A stretch of DNA of 10,743 bases from Methylomarinum sp964397365 (lineage in GTDB: Bacteria > Pseudomonadota > Gammaproteobacteria > Methylococcales > Methylomonadaceae): assembly GCA_964397365.1 (NCBI GenBank), contig CAYNIU010000078.1, positions 1 through 10,743 on the forward strand. Reading direction: 5' to 3'. The translations under genes and the position numbers were made by a program. Positions 7,806-10,743 of this stretch are shown piece after piece (position 1 is the stretch's first letter; each line of letters begins with the position of its first letter). The notes under the pieces were generated by a model. The model was not told the origin of the DNA and made no database searches. It was given only the letters and a program-made list of their open reading frames with translations.

Positions 7806-8936
7806 TCAGACTCCCAACGCGTTAAACAGCACCGTCAATATGGCGCAGGCAATCACAATCATCACCATGGCAGAAACGACCGCAGATGTGGTTGCCTGAC
7901 CGACCGCCTGCGAATTTCTGCCGCAATGTATGCCATTCAGACAGCCGAGAACAGCAATGATGGCACCAAAAACAAAGCCCATGAAGATTCCCACAAAAAA
8001 ATCTGACAGAGATACCGCTTTTAGCAGTTGTATGATGTATTCAACTAAAGTCAGATCAAGAATGGATATGGCTACAACAGAACCTCCCAGTATTCCCATC
8101 AGATCAGCGTAAATAACCAATAACGGCATCATCAGCATTAATGCCAGCATACGTGGCAGCACCAGAAATTCCATCGCCGGGAAACCCGAGGTTTCCAGTG
8201 CATCAATCTCTTCATTAACGGTCATGCTGCCGAGTTCCGCCGCATAAGCCGCGCCAGTCCTGCCGGCCATGATAATACCGGTCATAATGGCTGCCATCTC
8301 CCGAGTCATGGCAATGCCTACTAGGTCAGCAACATAAATACCGGCACCGAAATTATGTAATTGTATGGCGCCGACGTAAGCCAGAATCAAGCCGACCAGA
8401 AAACTGACCAGAGAAATAATCGGCAGCGCTCTTATCCCCGCATTCTGAATAATAAACCATAAATCGGAGCGCCGATAAACCGCCTTGCCACGGATCATTT
8501 TTAACAGTGACAAAATGGATTGACCAAAAAATTCTAGGAACTCACCGGTAATCCGGGTCGCATCAATGCAATCATTACCCATATCAGCACACAGAGATTG
8601 TGTTTGCTTGGAACGCTTTGCGCCTTTCCGTTCAGGAACAGCATAAGCGAGGGCAAGCAGACGATCAACTCCATTCGGTAGTCCGCTATTGTCTATATGA
8701 ATATTGTTTTCCTGGCAAAAATTAGCCAAATCCAGTAACCAGGTTAATAAACCGGAATCCCAGTCATCAACTTCGGCAGCATCAAAGCCCAGTTGTTTAA
8801 TTGAACCGGTAGCAAGCAATTGTTCCTGTAATGCTTGTGTTTCCGGTATATTGGCTTTTAATGTCCAGCTTCCGCTTAAACACACTAACGATTCGTTTTC
8901 CCTGCGGGTTACTGTCAATTTTGCCAGTGGTGTCAT
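7806..8936 (-). CDS. mlaE: Lipid ABC transporter permease MlaE with N-terminal STAS (MlaB-like) domain
   Basis: This is a fusion of about 376 residues. The first 105 residues form a STAS domain like E. coli MlaB, with DDWDSGLLTWLL where MlaB has VDTGGLALLL, so Ser61 sits at the MlaB Thr52 position. A linker leads to the MlaE permease (about 130-376) with five to six hydrophobic segments. It carries the conserved block REMAAIMTGIIMAGRTGAA followed by AELGSM and the cytoplasmic coupling region VNEEIDALETSGFP, where the ATPase binds. The permease is the inner-membrane core that moves lipids between the bilayer and the MCE ring. I chose the ATG at 8936, four residues before the STAS fold. A GTG at 8972 would add 12 residues (388 in all) but has no visible ribosome site. 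It is the first gene of the four-gene operon. STAS-MlaE fusions are common outside enteric bacteria. Confidence 0.92.
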   Translation of the reverse strand: MTPLAKLTVTRRENESLVCLSGSWTLKANIPETQALQEQLLATGSIKQLGFDAAEVDDWDSGLLTWLLDLANFCQENNIHIDNSGLPNGVDRLLALAYAVPERKGAKRSKQTQSLCADMGNDCIDATRITGEFLEFFGQSILSLLKMIRGKAVYRRSDLWFIIQNAGIRALPIISLVSFLVGLILAYVGAIQLHNFGAGIYVADLVGIAMTREMAAIMTGIIMAGRTGAAYAAELGSMTVNEEIDALETSGFPAMEFLVLPRMLALMLMMPLLVIYADLMGILGGSVVAISILDLTLVEYIIQLLKAVSLSDFFVGIFMGFVFGAIIAVLGCLNGIHCGRNSQAVGQATTSAVVSAMVMIVIACAILTVLFNALGV

Positions 8937-9316
8937 TTGTCCGGCCTGTTCAATGATTGTTTTGGTTTCCACAATTTTTTATTTATCACAGGCAAAAAAA
9001 GAAAAGTAAATTTATGAACATGTCATTAATGAGGAAACCACAACTTTGCTCAATCACATATTATTTAAACGAGTGCTACACTCATGGTTCACTACCAGTC
9101 AGTTAAGCCTTTTTGTTGAAATAAGATAACCAGACAGGGTACGCAATGCGTACCCTATACAAGAGATACTCCTTTAACTTAATAGCAGTGTTACTGATGA
9201 CCTGGAAACAGGATTTCTGGCTATTAACTTTAAAAGGGACAAAATGGTATACCTGACAGTATTGCTCCAAACCAAGTTGAAAGCCGGATTTCCTTGCCTG
9301 TAAAGGTTTTATGATT
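8937..9316. other. Gene-free stretch between fabI and the lipid-transport operon
   Basis: Both flanking genes run leftwards, so this stretch is the 3' side of fabI and the upstream region of the mlaE-like gene. It is AT-rich on its left side. The open frame on the - strand at 9103-9417 overlaps the end of fabI in another frame, starts inside it and has no family resemblance, so I do not call a gene. Besides the hairpin at 9136-9156 there is a short one at 9071-9083 (GAGTG-CTA-CACTC). A promoter for the lipid operon must lie here, or it is read from fabI, but no pair of boxes stands out. No tRNA fold is visible. Confidence 0.6.
9136..9156 (-). terminator. Perfect hairpin downstream of fabI, possible terminator
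   Basis: AGGGTACGC (9136-9144) and GCGTACCCT (9148-9156) are perfect inverted repeats with a 3-nt loop, a nine-pair stem rich in G-C. On the - strand it lies 160 nt after the fabI stop and is followed by GTCTGGTTATCTTATTTC, which is T-rich but has no run of T. It may end or protect the fabI transcript. The lack of a clear U-tract keeps the terminator call weak; a protein-binding palindrome is the alternative. Confidence 0.4.
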
Positions 9317-10099
9317 TTAGCTTGCTGCCAAGCCGGCAATATTGTATCCACAATCAACATAAGTGATTTCACCGGTGACACCAGATGCCAGGTCAGAACA
9401 CAGAAAGGCGGCGACATTACCGACTTCTTCGATAGTGACGTTGCGCTTTAACGGTGAGGTATCTGATGCTTTGCTTAACATGGATTTAAAGTTGTTAATA
9501 CCGGCAGCCGCCAGAGTTCTGATCGGACCGGCCGATACCGCATTGACACGGGTTCCTTCAGGGCCCAGAGCAGAGGCCATGTAGCGCACATTGGCTTCGA
9601 GACTGGCTTTAGCAACACCCATGACGTTGTAGTTGGGAATAGCTCTTTGTGCGCCCAGATAACTTAATGTCAATAGTGCACCATTGCGGCCTTTCATCAT
9701 TTCACGGCCGGCTTTGGCCAGTGCAGTGAAGCTATAAGAACTGATGTCATGGGCAACTGAGAAATTTTCGCGGCTGGTGGCATCAACGTAATCACCATCC
9801 AGGGCATCACGAGGAGCAAAAGCGACTGAATGAATGATGCAATCCAGACCGTCCCAATGTTTGCCCAGTTCTGCAAATACATTGGTAATGTGCTCATCAC
9901 GGCCGACATCCAATTCAACGGTAATGTTGGAGTCGCATTTTGCAGCCATATCTTCTACACGGCCTTTCAGTTTTTCATTCTGATAGGAAAAAGCCAGTTC
10001 TGCTCCTTCACGATGCATGGCCTGGGCGATTCCCCAGGCAATTGAACGGTTACTGGCCAAGCCAACAATCAAGACTCGTTTGCCTTGCATAAAACCCAT
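9317..10099 (-). CDS. fabI: Enoyl-[acyl-carrier-protein] reductase FabI (NADH-dependent)
   Basis: FabI catalyses the last step of each fatty-acid elongation round, reducing trans-2-enoyl-ACP with NADH in the cytoplasm. The protein has 260 residues (E. coli 262) and aligns with it almost without gaps. It shows the dinucleotide-binding start GLASNRSIAWGIA at 13-25, Y147 in TLSYLGA, the catalytic pair Y157 and K164 in YNVMGVAKASLE, the cofactor-contact block SAGPIRTLAA at 189-198 and the C-terminal DCGYNIAG. Position 93, Gly in E. coli, is Ala (HSVAFAP); Ala is also found in other natural FabI enzymes such as that of S. aureus. The ATG is preceded by a perfect AGGAG at 10106-10110. The gene appears to be transcribed alone from the promoter at 10154-10182 and is divergent from the solute-binding-protein gene. 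Confidence 0.97.
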   Translation of the reverse strand: MGFMQGKRVLIVGLASNRSIAWGIAQAMHREGAELAFSYQNEKLKGRVEDMAAKCDSNITVELDVGRDEHITNVFAELGKHWDGLDCIIHSVAFAPRDALDGDYVDATSRENFSVAHDISSYSFTALAKAGREMMKGRNGALLTLSYLGAQRAIPNYNVMGVAKASLEANVRYMASALGPEGTRVNAVSAGPIRTLAAAGINNFKSMLSKASDTSPLKRNVTIEEVGNVAAFLCSDLASGVTGEITYVDCGYNIAGLAAS

Positions 10100-10153
10100 T
10101 ATTATCTCCTAATGAAATTGTTGTTAGAATAGCTGTCAGTATCTATGACCCTA

Positions 10154-10182
10154 ATAATGATGTCCAGTATTTTGTCAGTCAA
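10154..10182 (-). promoter_or_regulatory. Sigma-70-like promoter of fabI
   Basis: On the - strand the -35 box TTGACT (10177-10182, 5 of 6 matches) and the -10 box CATTAT (10154-10159, 4 of 6) are separated by 17 nt. Transcription would begin near 10147 and give a leader of about 48 nt containing the AGGAG ribosome site. The promoter overlaps the first codons of the divergent solute-binding-protein gene. Assigned by consensus only. Confidence 0.5.
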
Positions 10183-10743
10183 TATCAGTCGAAGTCTTGT
10201 ATTCAGCCTGCTTGTCATGTTGTTGAGCAGTTGTAATATTTCCCAGTTGAATAATCCCTACCGTGCCAGCGAAGACGGCAAGAATATTTTGTATTCGTCT
10301 TTTTCTGAAAGACCCAAACATCTGGATCCGGCAGTGGCTTACAGCGCCAATGAATATGCCTTTATTGCACAGATTTACGAGCCGCCTTTTCAGTATCATT
10401 ATCTTAAACGGCCGTATCAATTAGTGCCGTTGATAGCAACGGAAATGCCCCAGGTTATTTATCTGGATCAGCAAGGCCGTCCTTTGCAAGGTGACATTGC
10501 GGATGAAGAGGTGGCTTTCAGTGATTATTTAATTGAAATCAGGCCGGGTATTCGCTTTCAGCCGCATCCGGCTTTCAGTAAAGATGACAAGGGACGGTTC
10601 TTATATCATCAACTCAATGAACAACAACTTATCGAAATTCATGACTTAGACGACTTTCCGATACAGCAGAGTCGGGAATTGACTGCGGAAGATTATGTGT
10701 ACCAGATAAAACGACTGGCGCATCCAAAAATACAGTCGCCGAT
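10157..10743 (+). CDS. ABC transporter substrate-binding lipoprotein, family 5 (5' part)
   Basis: The gene runs off the right edge; 195 codons are visible. It begins with a lipoprotein signal peptide: R12, a hydrophobic stretch LVFSLLVMLL and the lipobox L23-S-S-C26. The mature part carries the opening of the SBP_bac_5 (DppA/OppA-like) fold, LYSSFSERPKHLDPAVAYS, then IYEPPFQYHY and LVPLIATEMP, and later LTAEDYVYQIKRLAHP, the family's conserved 'T-A-x-D-V' region. Such proteins usually capture peptides or similar solutes in the periplasm for an ABC importer; the ligand here cannot be told. A longer acidic stretch of about 40 residues before LTAEDYV suggests a longer than usual variant. Starts at 10145, 10157 and 10160 are all in frame and none has a clear ribosome site; a TAGAAT at 10125-10130 may be its -10 box. 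It would be lipidated by Lgt. Confidence 0.85.
   Translation, partial: MMSSILSVNISRSLVFSLLVMLLSSCNISQLNNPYRASEDGKNILYSSFSERPKHLDPAVAYSANEYAFIAQIYEPPFQYHYLKRPYQLVPLIATEMPQVIYLDQQGRPLQGDIADEEVAFSDYLIEIRPGIRFQPHPAFSKDDKGRFLYHQLNEQQLIEIHDLDDFPIQQSRELTAEDYVYQIKRLAHPKIQSP

Noticed and set aside
9103..9417. Open frame of 104 codons on the - strand covering the fabI 3' end and the gap beyond it.
   Set aside because: It starts inside fabI in another frame, has no ribosome site or recognisable family, and has a biased composition typical of non-coding frames.

Overview
The window looks like chromosomal housekeeping DNA from a gammaproteobacterium of moderate GC content (somewhat under 50% by eye). RF2, LysS, FabI and RsmJ all read as close relatives of the E. 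coli proteins. prfB-lysS is adjacent, as in many gammaproteobacteria. The lipid-transport cluster and the SUF-associated Rieske gene point to an environmental lineage rather than an enteric one; a methanotroph or sulfur-oxidiser relative is possible, but that is inference. I see no mobile element, CRISPR array, rRNA or tRNA.

Left part, + strand (1-5342): the C-terminal tail of a SufU-type Fe-S scaffold; rsmJ (16S rRNA methyltransferase); a small Rieske ferredoxin; lgt (prolipoprotein diacylglyceryl transferase); prfB (RF2); lysS; and a flavin-reductase-domain protein. From sufU to lgt the genes are so tightly packed (3-nt gap, 1-nt overlap, 8-nt gap) that they are probably one transcript. prfB and lysS are separated by 120 nt containing an RNA hairpin. 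Two genes stand out. The Lgt reads like a Bacteroidota enzyme, not a gammaproteobacterial one. prfB has no programmed +1 frameshift site: codons 25-26 are read straight through.

Middle part, - strand (5488-8936): a four-gene operon transcribed leftwards. It encodes an MlaE permease with a fused STAS domain, the MlaF ATPase, an MCE-domain protein with a long helical tail, and a PqiC-like lipoprotein. The genes overlap or lie within 9 nt of each other. Together they make an ABC-type intermembrane lipid transporter of the Mla class, but with PqiB/PqiC-like features and no gene for the periplasmic shuttle MlaC. The lipoprotein would itself be a substrate of the Lgt encoded about 4 kb away. A convergent 145-nt gap without a convincing terminator (5343-5487) separates this operon from the flavin reductase gene.

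Right part (8937-10743): a gene-free stretch of about 380 nt with a strong perfect hairpin; fabI on the - strand with an excellent ribosome site and a good sigma-70-like promoter; and, divergent from it, the 5' end of a family-5 solute-binding lipoprotein that runs off the window. The fabI promoter lies over the start of the solute-binding-protein gene. The most unusual items are the foreign-looking lgt, the hybrid Mla/Pqi operon and the frameshift-free prfB. I found no clearly unprecedented system.
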